Assembly (NCBI RefSeq): GCF_001715295.1
Contig: NZ_MDKB01000002.1
Span: forward strand, 112,876 to 176,875
Origin: Streptomyces griseus
Lineage (GTDB): Bacteria; Actinomycetota; Actinomycetes; Streptomycetales; Streptomycetaceae
Length of the DNA stretch: 64,000 nucleotides
Reading direction: 5' to 3'
Numbering within the stretch: the first letter of the stretch is position 1; the number at the start of each line of letters is the position of its first letter. Made by a program: the position numbers and the translations under genes. Under the pieces are notes generated by a model, which saw only the letters and a program-made list of their open reading frames with translations, searched no databases and was not told where the DNA came from. Positions 26,408 to 35,084 of this stretch are shown here, piece after piece.

Positions 26408-29400
26408 TCAGCGCAGTCGCTGGCTGATCACCTTGGAGACCCCGTCGCCCTGCATGGAGACTCCGTACAGCGCGTCCGCGACCTCCATCGTGCGCTTCTG
26501 GTGGGTGATCACGATGAGCTGGGAGCTCTCCTGGAGTTCCTCCATGATCCGGATCAGCCGCTGCAGATTGGTGTCGTCGAGCGCCGCCTCGACCTCGTCC
26601 ATGACGTAGAAGGGGCTCGGCCTCGCCTTGAAGATGGAGACAAGGAGGGCCACGGCCGTCAGGGACCGTTCGCCGCCCGACAGGAGCGAGAGCCGCTTGA
26701 CCTTCTTGCCCGGCGGCCTGGCCTCGACGTCCAGACCGGTCGTCAGCATGTTGTCCGGATCGGTGAGGACGAGACGCCCCTCGCCTCCGGGGAAGAGCCG
26801 CGAGAAGACCCCTTCGAACTCGCGCGCGGTGTCGCGGAACGCCTCCGTGAACACCTGCTCGACCCGCTCGTCGACCTCCTTGATCACCTGCATCAGATCG
26901 GCCCGCGTCTTCTTCAGGTCTTCAAGCTGCTCGGAGAGGAACTTGTGCCGCTCCTCCAACGCCGAGAACTCCTCGAGGGCGAGCGGATTCACCTTCCCGA
27001 GTCGCTGGTACGCCCGTTCGGCCGCCTTCAGCCGTTTCTCCTGCTCACTCCTGACGAACGGCCTCGGCTGATTGCGGGGGTGGCCCGGATCCTGCGGAAG
27101 CTCCTCGCCCTCGGCCGCCGGGGACGGCGGCACCGGCCGGTCGGGGCCGTACTCGGCGGCCAGACCGGCCGGCTCCACGCCGAACTCCTCCAGTGCCTTC
27201 GTCTCCAGCTGCTCCACGCGCAGCCGCTTCTCGGCCCCGAGCACCTCGCCCCGGTGCACCGAGTCGGTGAGCCGGTCGAGGTCCGTCTTGAGGTCACGGC
27301 CCCGGCCGCGTTCGGCGGCCAGCTCCCTTTCCCGCTCGGCCTTGGCCGCCTCCGCCGTGGCCCGCTCCTGCTGCGCCCGCAGGACGGACACCTCGACGTG
27401 CGCCAGCAGCTGGCGGGCGCCGGACGCCACCGCCGTGGCGACCTCGGCCTCGTGGCGCAGCCGGGCGCGGCGCTGCTCGGCACGGGCGCGGGCCTCGCGC
27501 TCGGCCCTGGCCCCGCGGTCCAGGGCGTCGGCCCGTCCGGAGAGGCCCTTGACCCGCTCCTCGTGGGTGCGGACCTGGAGACGGGCCTCCATCTCGGTCT
27601 GGCGGGCATTGGCCCCGTCCGCGGCGAGCCGGTCCCGTACGGAGGTGTCCGGTTCCTCCTCCACCGGGGTCTCCTGCGCGACGAGCAGCCGCTCCGCGAG
27701 CTCCTCGGCCTCGGCGGTGGCCCGTTCCAGCGCTTCCTGGGCACGGGCCGCGGACGCGGCCGACCGCTCGGCCTCCCCCGCGGCGCCGCGGGCCTGGCCG
27801 GCCAGTCTGCCGAGCTGCTGGGCCACGCCCGACTTCTCCCGGTCGGCGGCCCGGCGCCGCTCCCCCAGCTCCTCCACCTCGGCGGCCGCCCGGTCGCGCA
27901 GGACGGCCGCCCGGTGCTGGGACGAGGCGAGTTCCTCGCACCGCACGGCGAGGTCGGCCAGCTCCGCGGCGGCCTCGTCGACGGAGGCCTGCACCTCCAG
28001 CAGGCTGGGCGCCCCGGCCGAGCCGCCGTACGCGACGTGGGAGCCCAGTACGTCGCCCTCGGCCGTCACCGCGGTCAGCCCCGGGTGCGCCGCCACCAGG
28101 TCCTCGGCGTCCTCCAGCGTCCCCACGACCACCATGTCACGCACCAGCCGCCGCACGGCCGCCATGAGTTCGGCCGGCCCCTGCACCAGGGCGGCGACGG
28201 CCGGCGCGGCGGCGCCCTCCGCGGGGACCCGGCCGGTCGCCGGGGGCACCTCCTCCCCCGTCCGGGCCGCCGGAAGTGCGTGAGACGCCCCGGCCGCCGG
28301 CCCGTCACCGGCGGTCGGCCCGGAGACGGGTGCCTCACGGGCGGCCGGTCCGGACGCGGATGCCTCCCCCGACAGCGGTCCGCCGCCGGACGCGTGCACC
28401 GGGGCGGCGGGCGAGGTGGTCCGGTCGACGCCCGGGCCGGGGACCTGCCCGGCTCCCCCTCCCGCCGGCAGCAGGGCCGCCCGCCCGCCGTCCTCCTTGC
28501 GCAGCAGGCGGATCGCGTCCGCCGCCGTCGCCGGGTCCGTCACCGCGACGGCGTCGGCGGCCGCCCCCAGTGCCGCAGCCACCGCGACCTCGTACCCGGC
28601 GGTGACCGTGAGCAGTTCCGCCGCCGGCCCGAGAAGTCCCGGGAGCCGGTCGCCCGCACCGAGCAGTGCGCCCGTGCCGTCCTTACGGCGCAGTCCCAGG
28701 GCGAGCGCCTCGTGCCGGGCCGCGACCGCCGCGCGCTTGCGCTCCGCAGCGGTGGCCGCGTCCCGCGCGCCGTCGAGGGCCCTCTCCGCCCGGGCGAGTT
28801 CCCGCTTGGCTGCCTCGTGCCGCTCGGCCAGTTCCACGTCGTCCGCGTCCAGGCCCTCGACCTCGGCCTTGAGTTGCTCGTACTCCTCCTGCGCGGCCAC
28901 CGCCCGTTCCTGGGCGGCGTCCCGGGACGCCGCCAGCCGGTCGATCTCGGCCTGCGCCGAACCGGCCCGGCTGCGGGCGGCGTTGACTTGGCCGTTGAGC
29001 CGGGCGAGGCCCTCGCGCCGGTCGGCGATGGCCCGGGCGGCGTCCCTGAGCCTGCGCTCCTCGGCCGCCAGCTCCCGCTCCAGTTCGGCCCGGTGGGCGG
29101 TGGTGTCCTCCAGGGCGTGCTCCGCCGCTTCGAGGGCCGCCTCCAGTTCCGCCTCCTGCTCGCGGATCCGGGCGGCCTCGCGCTCCATGTCCTCGGGGTC
29201 CCGCCCACGCCGCTCCTCCTCCTGCGGCGCGGTGGCGCTCTTCACGCGTGCGTCGGCGAGCGAGACCGTGCCGCGTACCCGCTCGGCCAGCTGCGACAGT
29301 TCGTACCAGGTCTGCTGGGCCCGCTCGAGGCGCGGAGACAGCCGCCGGACCTCGTCCTCCAGGCCCGCCTCACGGGCGAGTGCCGCCTTGAGTTCGCCCT

Positions 29401-30175
29401 CCGCCACTTCCCTGCGCTGTTTGAGGGCGGCCTCGTCGGCGATCTCACCGCGCAGCGCCTCACGGAGGCGCACCAGGTCGTCGGCGAGGAGGCGGAGCCG
29501 CGCGTCGCGGAGATCGGCCTGGATGACGGCTGCCCTGCGGGCCACGGCGGCCTGCCGGCCGAGCGGTTTGAGCTGGCGCCTCAGTTCGTCGGTCAGGTCC
29601 TGGACCCGGGCGAGGTTGGCCCCCATCGCCTCCAGCTTCCGCAGCGCCTTCTCCTTGCGCTTGCGGTGCTTGAGCACGCCGGCGGCCTCTTCGATGAAGG
29701 CGCGGCGCCCCATGGGATCGGCGTGCAGGACGGAGTCCAGCCGGCCCTGTCCGACGATGACGTGCATCTCGCGGCCGATACCGGAGTCGGAAAGGAGTTC
29801 CTGGATGTCGAGCAGCCGGCAGGTGTCGCCGTTGATCTGGTATTCACTGCCGCCGTTGCGGAACATGATCCGGGTGATCGTCACTTCGGCGTACTCGATG
29901 GGCAGCGCACCGTCGGAATTGTCGATGGTCAACGACACTTCCGCGCGTCCCAGCGGTGGCCTGCCGGTGGTACCGGCGAAGATCACGTCTTCCATCTTGC
30001 CGCCGCGCAGGGATTTCGCCCCCTGCTCACCCATGACCCAGGAGAGAGCGTCCACCACATTGGATTTGCCGGAGCCGTTCGGCCCGACCACGCAGGTGAT
30101 CCCCGGTTCGAAGCGCAGGGTCGTGGCGGAGGCGAATGATTTGAAACCACGCAGGGTCAGGGCCTTGAGGTGCAC
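26408..30175 (-). CDS. smc: Chromosome segregation protein SMC
   Basis: The 1255-residue SMC ATPase has the Walker A in CVVGPNGSGKSNVVDALSWV (residues 28-47), long coiled coils either side, a hinge at about 500-680, the signature LSGGERSLTAVALLVSIFKA (about 1150) and Walker B FYVMDEVEAALDD. It compacts and segregates chromosomes, in Streptomyces with ScpAB and ParB, especially during sporulation. At 1255 residues it is longer than S. coelicolor SMC as I recall it. About 90 residues of Gly/Pro/Ala/Ser-rich sequence interrupt the hinge, and a Pro-rich patch sits near 1030. The GTG start is 8 bases past an AAAGGTAGAG tract. Confidence 0.94.
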   Translation of the reverse strand: MHLKALTLRGFKSFASATTLRFEPGITCVVGPNGSGKSNVVDALSWVMGEQGAKSLRGGKMEDVIFAGTTGRPPLGRAEVSLTIDNSDGALPIEYAEVTITRIMFRNGGSEYQINGDTCRLLDIQELLSDSGIGREMHVIVGQGRLDSVLHADPMGRRAFIEEAAGVLKHRKRKEKALRKLEAMGANLARVQDLTDELRRQLKPLGRQAAVARRAAVIQADLRDARLRLLADDLVRLREALRGEIADEAALKQRREVAEGELKAALAREAGLEDEVRRLSPRLERAQQTWYELSQLAERVRGTVSLADARVKSATAPQEEERRGRDPEDMEREAARIREQEAELEAALEAAEHALEDTTAHRAELERELAAEERRLRDAARAIADRREGLARLNGQVNAARSRAGSAQAEIDRLAASRDAAQERAVAAQEEYEQLKAEVEGLDADDVELAERHEAAKRELARAERALDGARDAATAAERKRAAVAARHEALALGLRRKDGTGALLGAGDRLPGLLGPAAELLTVTAGYEVAVAAALGAAADAVAVTDPATAADAIRLLRKEDGGRAALLPAGGGAGQVPGPGVDRTTSPAAPVHASGGGPLSGEASASGPAAREAPVSGPTAGDGPAAGASHALPAARTGEEVPPATGRVPAEGAAAPAVAALVQGPAELMAAVRRLVRDMVVVGTLEDAEDLVAAHPGLTAVTAEGDVLGSHVAYGGSAGAPSLLEVQASVDEAAAELADLAVRCEELASSQHRAAVLRDRAAAEVEELGERRRAADREKSGVAQQLGRLAGQARGAAGEAERSAASAARAQEALERATAEAEELAERLLVAQETPVEEEPDTSVRDRLAADGANARQTEMEARLQVRTHEERVKGLSGRADALDRGARAEREARARAEQRRARLRHEAEVATAVASGARQLLAHVEVSVLRAQQERATAEAAKAERERELAAERGRGRDLKTDLDRLTDSVHRGEVLGAEKRLRVEQLETKALEEFGVEPAGLAAEYGPDRPVPPSPAAEGEELPQDPGHPRNQPRPFVRSEQEKRLKAAERAYQRLGKVNPLALEEFSALEERHKFLSEQLEDLKKTRADLMQVIKEVDERVEQVFTEAFRDTAREFEGVFSRLFPGGEGRLVLTDPDNMLTTGLDVEARPPGKKVKRLSLLSGGERSLTAVALLVSIFKARPSPFYVMDEVEAALDDTNLQRLIRIMEELQESSQLIVITHQKRTMEVADALYGVSMQGDGVSKVISQRLR

Positions 30176-30277
30176 GCCGCCGGACTCTACCTTTCCCTCT
30201 CGGTTTCGCCGGCGAAGGCGCAGGGCACATCAGACGGTAGGCGAGGAGCGAGACATCGGGGGGCAGGCCGGGGGAAT

Positions 30278-30304
30278 GAAAAAAGGGACGCCGAAGCGTC
30301 CCTT
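30278..30304 (-). terminator. Rho-independent terminator with T-run
   Basis: On the minus strand AAGGGACGC, a TTCG loop and GCGTCCCTT are followed by TTTTTTC, a textbook intrinsic terminator. The stem is perfect over nine pairs. It lies about 150 bases past the small coiled-coil gene and ahead of smc, so smc should have its own promoter in the next 100 bases. Confidence 0.9.
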
Positions 30305-30456
30305 GTCCATCGTGCAGAGTCGGCGTGACGGATCGCATGCGGACGGGCAGGACGAGCATTCCTCGGCGCCCGGGCGACGACCCGTGACGAAGACATTCCG
30401 GTGGTGATCTCGAGCGAGTCGCACGAGCTGCCTGACCGGCCCTGCCGGGCGGGCGG

Positions 30457-30669
30457 TCAGGTCAGCGCGGGCTCCGCCTGGGGTACGTCGATGTCGATGC
30501 TGTCGAGCAGCGACTCCTGGTGCTGTGCGGCGGCGCTGAGCGCGTCCTTCTCGTCCTGGATCCGGGCAAGCTCGGACTCAAGATCCTTGACACGCTGCTG
30601 AAGCCGTCGCATCTCGGCGAGGAGTCGCGGGTCGGAACCGCCGACGTAACCGAGAAGCGCCTTTGCCAT
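30457..30669 (-). CDS. Small coiled-coil protein of unknown function
   Basis: The 70-residue protein (MAKALLGYVGGSDPRLLAEM, then a heptad-like LQQRVKDLESELARIQDEKD) is predicted to form one coiled coil from about residue 15 to 55, ending in an acidic tail. The ATG has GGAGG six to ten bases upstream and codon use is typical. It is well known as a conserved hypothetical in Streptomyces next to smc. A long leader and its own terminator suggest a monocistronic, well-expressed gene. I do not assign a function. Confidence 0.75.
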   Translation of the reverse strand: MAKALLGYVGGSDPRLLAEMRRLQQRVKDLESELARIQDEKDALSAAAQHQESLLDSIDIDVPQAEPALT

Positions 30670-31106
30670 GATGGATGGTCCTCCACACTGAGTGACCGAC
30701 CGATGCGGTGTGGGTCGTGAGGGAATCGCACCCGCGGTGCTCGGCAGTGGTCGGTCGTCACTGCGGTTCTGCTGTCAACCAGCACTGCCGAACAGCCAAG
30801 GTGCGCGGGGATTTCAGCGTCTCACCAAAAAGTTTGACGGTCAACACGATCACACCCCGTGAGGCGGGTGTCCCGGGGGCGCACGCCTGGACGATCATGC
30901 GGCGCGGCTCTCCTGCGGGACCCCGAGGGGTGTGGAGATCTTCGTCAATGCCGCAGCCTCGCATGACATCCACTTCTTGGCAACCATGCTCCTTCGCCGG
31001 ATGCTTTCGCAGGTCATTTCGGGTGCGCGCTTCCCTGCACCCCGCTCTCCCGCCCCTCGTCCCCCGCCGGATCCGCAGTGGATCGGCAGCGCCGCCACCG
31101 ACCCGA
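30670..31106. other. Intergenic region, no secure gene; possible promoter
   Basis: The region holds promoter-like TTGACC and TTGACA hexamers on the minus strand but no matching -10 that I trust. A 30-codon minus-strand frame beginning MVAKKWMSCE has AAGGAG almost touching its ATG, too close for a good start. A second frame beginning MRGCGIDEDL overlaps it. Neither has recognisable homology. Some of it is lower in GC than its surroundings. Confidence 0.4.
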
Positions 31107-31388
31107 TCAGCGGATCGCGAATCCTTCATAACCACCCCGGGGCGTGTCCCAGATCTCAGTCACTCCGTCCACCTGGCCGGGCGTGTCGCCGGTGGCGAGC
31201 CAATCGAGCAGACGGTGGCAATTCTCACGCGGCCCTTCCGCGACGACCTGGACACGGCCGTCGTCGAGATTGAGGGCGAAGCCGGTAAGACTTCCGATCT
31301 CCAAAGCATGTGCCCTGGTGAACCAGCGGAACCCTACTTGCTGTACTCGGCCGCGTACCCAGACGACAAGCCGTGCGTCTTCGTTCAT
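31107..31388 (-). CDS. acyP: Acylphosphatase
   Basis: The 93-residue protein has the acylphosphatase fold motifs: [20 protein letters not shown] with the catalytic Arg near residue 20, and [18 protein letters not shown] with the catalytic Asn near 39. It hydrolyses acyl phosphates such as carbamoyl phosphate. The cell role is unclear. It is divergent from the CAP gene. Confidence 0.92.
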   Translation of the reverse strand: MNEDARLVVWVRGRVQQVGFRWFTRAHALEIGSLTGFALNLDDGRVQVVAEGPRENCHRLLDWLATGDTPGQVDGVTEIWDTPRGGYEGFAIR

Positions 31389-31464
31389 GCCCGAACGCTA
31401 ACCGGCCAATTGATCGAGCAGCACGTCGCCCGAATACGCCATGGCGTACAGTCCCGTCGCAATA

Positions 31465-31484
31465 GCTCACCTGATCGGGTGAGC
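31465..31484. promoter_or_regulatory. Inverted repeat in the acyP/CAP divergent region
   Basis: GCTCACC-tgatc-GGGTGAGC makes seven- to eight-base arms about 60 bases before the CAP gene start. It may be an operator, as it is too short and too far from any stop to be a strong terminator. Confidence 0.4.
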
Positions 31485-31542
31485 CGGACGGTGGACACGG
31501 TGTCGTCGTAGCGGCGCTCCGAGCACGAGGAAGGCACAGCGC

Positions 31543-32490
31543 ATGGGACGCCATCGACGCGCAGGCGCAGCCCCCGCAGCTGAGCAGCAGACCGCGGGCG
31601 CTGCCGAAGGACGCCGCGGTTCCCGCCGGAAGAGGCGGAGCGCAGTGCCCCTGCGCACCGGCCTGCTCGGGGTCTCCGCGGCCGTGGCCGTCGGCGCCGT
31701 AGCCGTCACGTCGGGTCTGCTGCCGGGTGGCGACACCTACAGCATCAGCGGTGGCTCCTCCCCGGACCAGGTCCGCACGGGCGGCGCTCCCGACCTGCTG
31801 ACCCAGGGTGGCTCCTCCGCAGACCCCACCGACCGCGCGTCCGCCCAGGCCGGAAGGGGTACGGGCCGTTCCGGGGCGTCGAAGTCCCCCTCCGCGTCCC
31901 CGGACGGCAAGCCTTCGGCCACCGCGTCGAAGCAGGCCTCCCGGCAGACGGAGAAGCCGGCCGCCACGAGGAAGCCGGCCCCGGCCGGGTCGCCGGAGCG
32001 GACCGCGGCACCGTCCGCGGAAGCGAAGAAGAGTGCGCCCCCGGCCTCGAAGGCCCCGGCCGCGCCCAGGACCACCCCCGCCTCGTCGAGCCGCGCGCCC
32101 TCCTCGCCGGCCGCTGCCTCCGCGCAGGACGCCGTGCTCGCCCTCGTCAACGAGGAGCGCTCCAAGGTCGGCTGCCGACCGGTCACCGCCAGCGCGTCCC
32201 TGACCGCCCTGGCTCAGACCTTCAGCGAGGACATGGCCGCGCGCGCCTTCTTCGACCACACCGACCCGGACGGCGCCACCCCCTGGGACCGCGCGGCGAA
32301 GGCCGGCGTGACAGGTCTCGGCGGCGAGAACATAGCCCGCGGCCAGGCCGACGCCCAGGCCGTGATGGACGCCTGGATGAACAGCGACGGCCATCGCGCA
32401 AACATTCTCAACTGCGATTACACGACCCTGGGGGTCGGTGTGCACTTCGGCTCCGGCGGCCCCTGGTGGACGCAGGACTTCGGCTTCTGA
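31543..32490 (+). CDS. Secreted CAP/SCP-domain protein
   Basis: The 315-residue protein has a basic start (MGRHRRAGAA) and one hydrophobic segment at about residues 45-66 (TGLLGVSAAVAVGAVAVTSG), likely a signal anchor. A long low-complexity Ser/Pro/Ala/Lys linker spans 75-200. The C-terminal CAP domain (about 205-315) has LALVNEERSKVGC, AQTFSEDMAARAFFDHTDPD, the GGENIARGQADAQAVMDAWM block with GHRANILNCDYTTLGVGVHF. CAP proteins of bacteria are secreted; their activity is mostly unknown. The ATG has GAGGAAG upstream. Confidence 0.88.
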   Translation: MGRHRRAGAAPAAEQQTAGAAEGRRGSRRKRRSAVPLRTGLLGVSAAVAVGAVAVTSGLLPGGDTYSISGGSSPDQVRTGGAPDLLTQGGSSADPTDRASAQAGRGTGRSGASKSPSASPDGKPSATASKQASRQTEKPAATRKPAPAGSPERTAAPSAEAKKSAPPASKAPAAPRTTPASSSRAPSSPAAASAQDAVLALVNEERSKVGCRPVTASASLTALAQTFSEDMAARAFFDHTDPDGATPWDRAAKAGVTGLGGENIARGQADAQAVMDAWMNSDGHRANILNCDYTTLGVGVHFGSGGPWWTQDFGF

Positions 32491-32543
32491 GAAGCCGGGC
32501 GGTGCGGCTCGCCCGGCCGGACGCGGCGGGAGTGCGGTCGGGA

Positions 32544-32625
32544 GGGGCAAGGCCGACCGGGCTCGAACCGGCGTGCTCCCTCATGCCGTGAAGGCGCGAC
32601 GCCCACTGCCCTACGGCCGTGCCCC
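32544..32625 (-). ncRNA. tRNA-like element (degenerate tRNA with extended acceptor helix)
   Basis: On the minus strand the 73-base core runs from 32620 to 32548. T8 A9, a D-arm-like GGGCAGTGGG and a canonical T arm (GCCGG-TTCGAGC-CCGGT) fall at exact tRNA positions (T54 T55 C56 R57 A58). The acceptor ACGGCCG/CGGCCTT pairs in six of seven positions and continues outwards as GGGGC/GCCCC, making a 12-pair helix with one mismatch. The anticodon stem is poor (best reading gives TCA or CAC), and the D stem is weak. I see no CCA. I read it as a pseudo-tRNA or a structured RNA, not a working tRNA. Confidence 0.45.
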
Positions 32626-32686
32626 GCGCATCCTGCGGCGCTGCGCTCTCCGTGGGTGAGCGCTGCGCGGGCGTAAGCTGGGCCCC

Positions 32687-33094
32687 ATGGGCGAGGCGGA
32701 GACGAACGGTGTGACGGACGGCTACGGCGTCTCCCCTTTCGACGTCTTCTCCCGGCAGTGCCCGTCGCGCGGGACCCTGGAGCACGTCACGGGCCGCTGG
32801 GGCGGTCTCACCCTGGGGGCCCTCTTCGAGAGCGGCCTCCGCTTCAACGAGCTGCGCCGCCGCGTGGACGGCGTCAGCGAGAAGATGCTCTCCCAGACCC
32901 TGCACGCGCTGGAGCGCGACGGCCTGGTGCTCCGGGAAGCTCGTCCCACCAATCCGCCGCGCGTCGACTACGAGCTGACCGGCCTCGGGCGCGAGGTGGC
33001 CGGCAGGCTGCTGGACCTCATCCAGCTCGTGGAGGGCCGGATGCCCGAGGTGCTCGACGCCCGCGGCCGGTACGACGCCGCCCGCGAGGCCTGA
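32687..33094 (+). CDS. HxlR-family transcriptional regulator
   Basis: The 135-residue protein has the HxlR winged helix: CPSRGTLEHVTGRWGGLTLG (residues 25-44) with a Cys before the helix, FNELRRRVDGVSEKMLSQTL and RDGLVLREARPTNPPRVDYE. HxlR regulators sense thiol or aldehyde stress through such Cys residues. TAAGCT lies seven to fifteen bases before the ATG and could be a -10 hexamer, in which case the mRNA would be leaderless. It is convergent with mutM. Confidence 0.85.
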   Translation: MGEAETNGVTDGYGVSPFDVFSRQCPSRGTLEHVTGRWGGLTLGALFESGLRFNELRRRVDGVSEKMLSQTLHALERDGLVLREARPTNPPRVDYELTGLGREVAGRLLDLIQLVEGRMPEVLDARGRYDAAREA

Positions 33095-33128
33095 CCCCGC
33101 GCCGGCCCGGTACGGCGGTTCCCGCCTT

Positions 33129-33986
33129 TCAGACCGCCCGCGGCGGGCGCTGGCAGCGGGGGCAGAAATAGCTGGACCGGTTCATCCACGGCCGGCGGCG
33201 CATCGGCGTACCGCAGCGGCGGCAGGGCTCGTCCTCACGGCCGTACGCGTCGAGTGACCGGTCGAAGTAACCGGATTCACCGTTCACGTTGACGTACAGG
33301 CTGTCGAAGCTGGTGCCGCCCTGGTCGAGGGCCTCGCGCATCACGTCCCGGACATGGCCGAGCAGCCCGGCGGTCACGGGGCGGGTCAGCGTCGCCGTCG
33401 GCCGTTCGTAGTGCAGCCTGCTGCGCCAGAGCGCCTCGTCCGCATAGATGTTGCCCACCCCGCTGATCAGGGACTGGTCGAGCAGGGCGCGCTTGATCGT
33501 CGTACGGCGCAGGCGCAGTGCCGTGTGGAACGCAGTGTCGTCGAAGGCCGGATCCAGGGGGTCGCGGGCGATGTGCGCGATGACGTCGGGCAGCCCCTCG
33601 GGGGTGTTGTCGTGGAGCGAGAGCCCCCCGAAGGTGCGCTGGTCGACGAAGCGCAGCTCCGTGCCGAGGACGTCGTCGAAACGGAACCTGATGCGCAGGT
33701 GCTTCTCGTCCGGCGCCGCCGACGGCCGCACGAGCAGCTGGCCGCTCATGCCGAGGTGGCCGAGCATCGAGAACTCCGCGTCGTCGAGGGGGACCCAGAG
33801 GTACTTGCCGCGGCGCATCGCCGTACCGAAGCGCAGGCCGCGGAGCCGGGCCGCGAAATCCACACCGCCCGCGAGGTGCCGGCGGACGGCACGCGGGTGC
33901 AGCACCTCGACCTCGTCGACGGTGCGCCCGGCGACCCAGCGCTCCAGGCCCCGTCGTACGACCTCGACCTCGGGCAGTTCCGGCAC
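33129..33986 (-). CDS. mutM: Formamidopyrimidine-DNA glycosylase
   Basis: The 285-residue enzyme removes oxidised purines such as 8-oxoguanine. It begins [17 protein letters not shown] (Pro2, the catalytic residue, and Glu3 are intact) and has the helix-two-turn-helix [20 protein letters not shown] at about 170. The C-terminal zinc finger has CRRCGTPM and [11 protein letters not shown]. The GTG has AAGGAG at a good distance. In-frame codons upstream give an unlikely leader. It follows rnc after 78 bases. Confidence 0.95.
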   Translation of the reverse strand: MPELPEVEVVRRGLERWVAGRTVDEVEVLHPRAVRRHLAGGVDFAARLRGLRFGTAMRRGKYLWVPLDDAEFSMLGHLGMSGQLLVRPSAAPDEKHLRIRFRFDDVLGTELRFVDQRTFGGLSLHDNTPEGLPDVIAHIARDPLDPAFDDTAFHTALRLRRTTIKRALLDQSLISGVGNIYADEALWRSRLHYERPTATLTRPVTAGLLGHVRDVMREALDQGGTSFDSLYVNVNGESGYFDRSLDAYGREDEPCRRCGTPMRRRPWMNRSSYFCPRCQRPPRAV

Positions 33987-34064
33987 GGTGAACACTCCTT
34001 CGGGACGGGAAGACACAGCGAGAGCCCCCCGGTGCACCAGGCACCGAGGGGCTCCCCGAAACGC

Positions 34065-34889
34065 TCAGGCCGGAGCGGCGTCCGTGTGGGGCGCCGGGGC
34101 GGCAGAGGTGTCGGCGGCCCCTGCCTCCGCGGCGGTCTTCGCCGCCGCCTCCCGCGCCTCAGCGGCGGCGCTGATCTCGCGCCAGGCGGATTCCGCCGCC
34201 TGCTGCTCCGCTTCCTTCTTGCTACGGCCGGTGCCGGTGCCGTACGAGACACCACCGACGCGAGCGGCAGCAGTAAAGGTCTTCTCGTGGTCGGGGCCGG
34301 TCTCCGTGACGAGGTACTCGGGGACTCCGAGGCTCTCGCTCGCGGTGAGCTCCTGGAGACTGGTCTTCCAGTCCAGGCCGGCTCCGAGGTTCGAGGACCT
34401 GTCGATCAGCGGGTCGAAGAGCCGGTGAACCAGCTCCGAGGCCGCGTCGAGGCCCTGATCGAGATAGACGGCGCCGATCACCGCTTCCAGGGTGTCGGCG
34501 AGGATGGAAGCCTTGTCCCGGCCCCCCGTGCCCTCTTCACCGCGGCCGAGCCGGATGAAGGAGCCGAGTTCGAGGCCGCGGCCCACTTCCGCAAGTGCAC
34601 GCGAGTTGACCACCGCGGCCCGCAACTTGGCCAGCTGGCCTTCGGGCAGGTCGGGGTGGGTGCGGTACAGCGTGTCCGTGACCACCAGGCCGAGCACCGA
34701 ATCCCCGAGGAATTCGAGCCGTTCGTTGGTGGGCAGACCGCCGTTCTCGTACGCGTACGAACGGTGGGTCAGCGCACGCACCAGAAGGGCGGACTCGAGG
34801 TGATACCCGAGCCGCCCTTCCAGAAGCGTGTGGGACGAGGCTGTGTTGACGTTGTCTGCCTGCTTCTTGGCGCTGGACAACTCAGACAT
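34065..34889 (-). CDS. rnc: Ribonuclease III (AbsB)
   Basis: The 274-residue double-strand-specific RNase has the signature [20 protein letters not shown] (about residues 55-75) with the catalytic Glu and Asp residues, then [16 protein letters not shown]. The C-terminal dsRNA-binding domain starts near 175 ([20 protein letters not shown]). In S. coelicolor the gene is absB and is needed for antibiotic production. I chose ATG ([10 protein letters not shown]), with GAGAGG upstream; a longer start would overlap the rpmF stop region. It is downstream of rpmF by 19 bases. Confidence 0.95.
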   Translation of the reverse strand: MSELSSAKKQADNVNTASSHTLLEGRLGYHLESALLVRALTHRSYAYENGGLPTNERLEFLGDSVLGLVVTDTLYRTHPDLPEGQLAKLRAAVVNSRALAEVGRGLELGSFIRLGRGEEGTGGRDKASILADTLEAVIGAVYLDQGLDAASELVHRLFDPLIDRSSNLGAGLDWKTSLQELTASESLGVPEYLVTETGPDHEKTFTAAARVGGVSYGTGTGRSKKEAEQQAAESAWREISAAAEAREAAAKTAAEAGAADTSAAPAPHTDAAPA

Positions 34890-34908
34890 CGGGCCTCTCA
34901 CCAGCCGC

Positions 34909-35082
34909 TCAGACCTCGAGGACCTGGCGCTTGTTGTAGGTGCCGCAGCTCGGGCACGCAATGTGCTGGAGCTTCGGCTCCTGGCAACGCTCGCACGAAA
35001 CCAGGGTGGGGACCGCAGCCTTCCACTGCGACCGGCGGTGGCGCGTGTTGCTGCGCGACATCTTCCGCTTCGGAACAGCCAC
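34909..35082 (-). CDS. rpmF: 50S ribosomal protein L32
   Basis: The 57-residue protein begins [20 protein letters not shown] and has the four-cysteine zinc site CERCQEP and CPSCGTYN, so this is the zinc-containing form. The GTG start has GGAGAAG upstream. The start is two bases beyond the DUF177 stop, so the pair is coupled, as in most bacteria (yceD-rpmF). Confidence 0.95.
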   Translation of the reverse strand: MAVPKRKMSRSNTRHRRSQWKAAVPTLVSCERCQEPKLQHIACPSCGTYNKRQVLEV

Positions 35083-35084
35083 GG

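Noticed and set aside
26339..30139. A 1266-residue plus-strand open frame antisense to smc
   Set aside because: It is the mirror of the strong smc coding pattern in GC-rich DNA, has no ribosome binding site and its protein is low complexity with no known domain.
30758..31135. A 125-residue minus-strand frame in the gap before acyP
   Set aside because: No ribosome binding site and poor codon use in part of it. It overlaps an equally weak 30-codon frame.
32544..32625. Functional tRNA-Sec or tRNA-Val
   Set aside because: The anticodon stem is broken, the variable region is too short for tRNA-Sec, and no CCA is present. I keep it only as tRNA-like.
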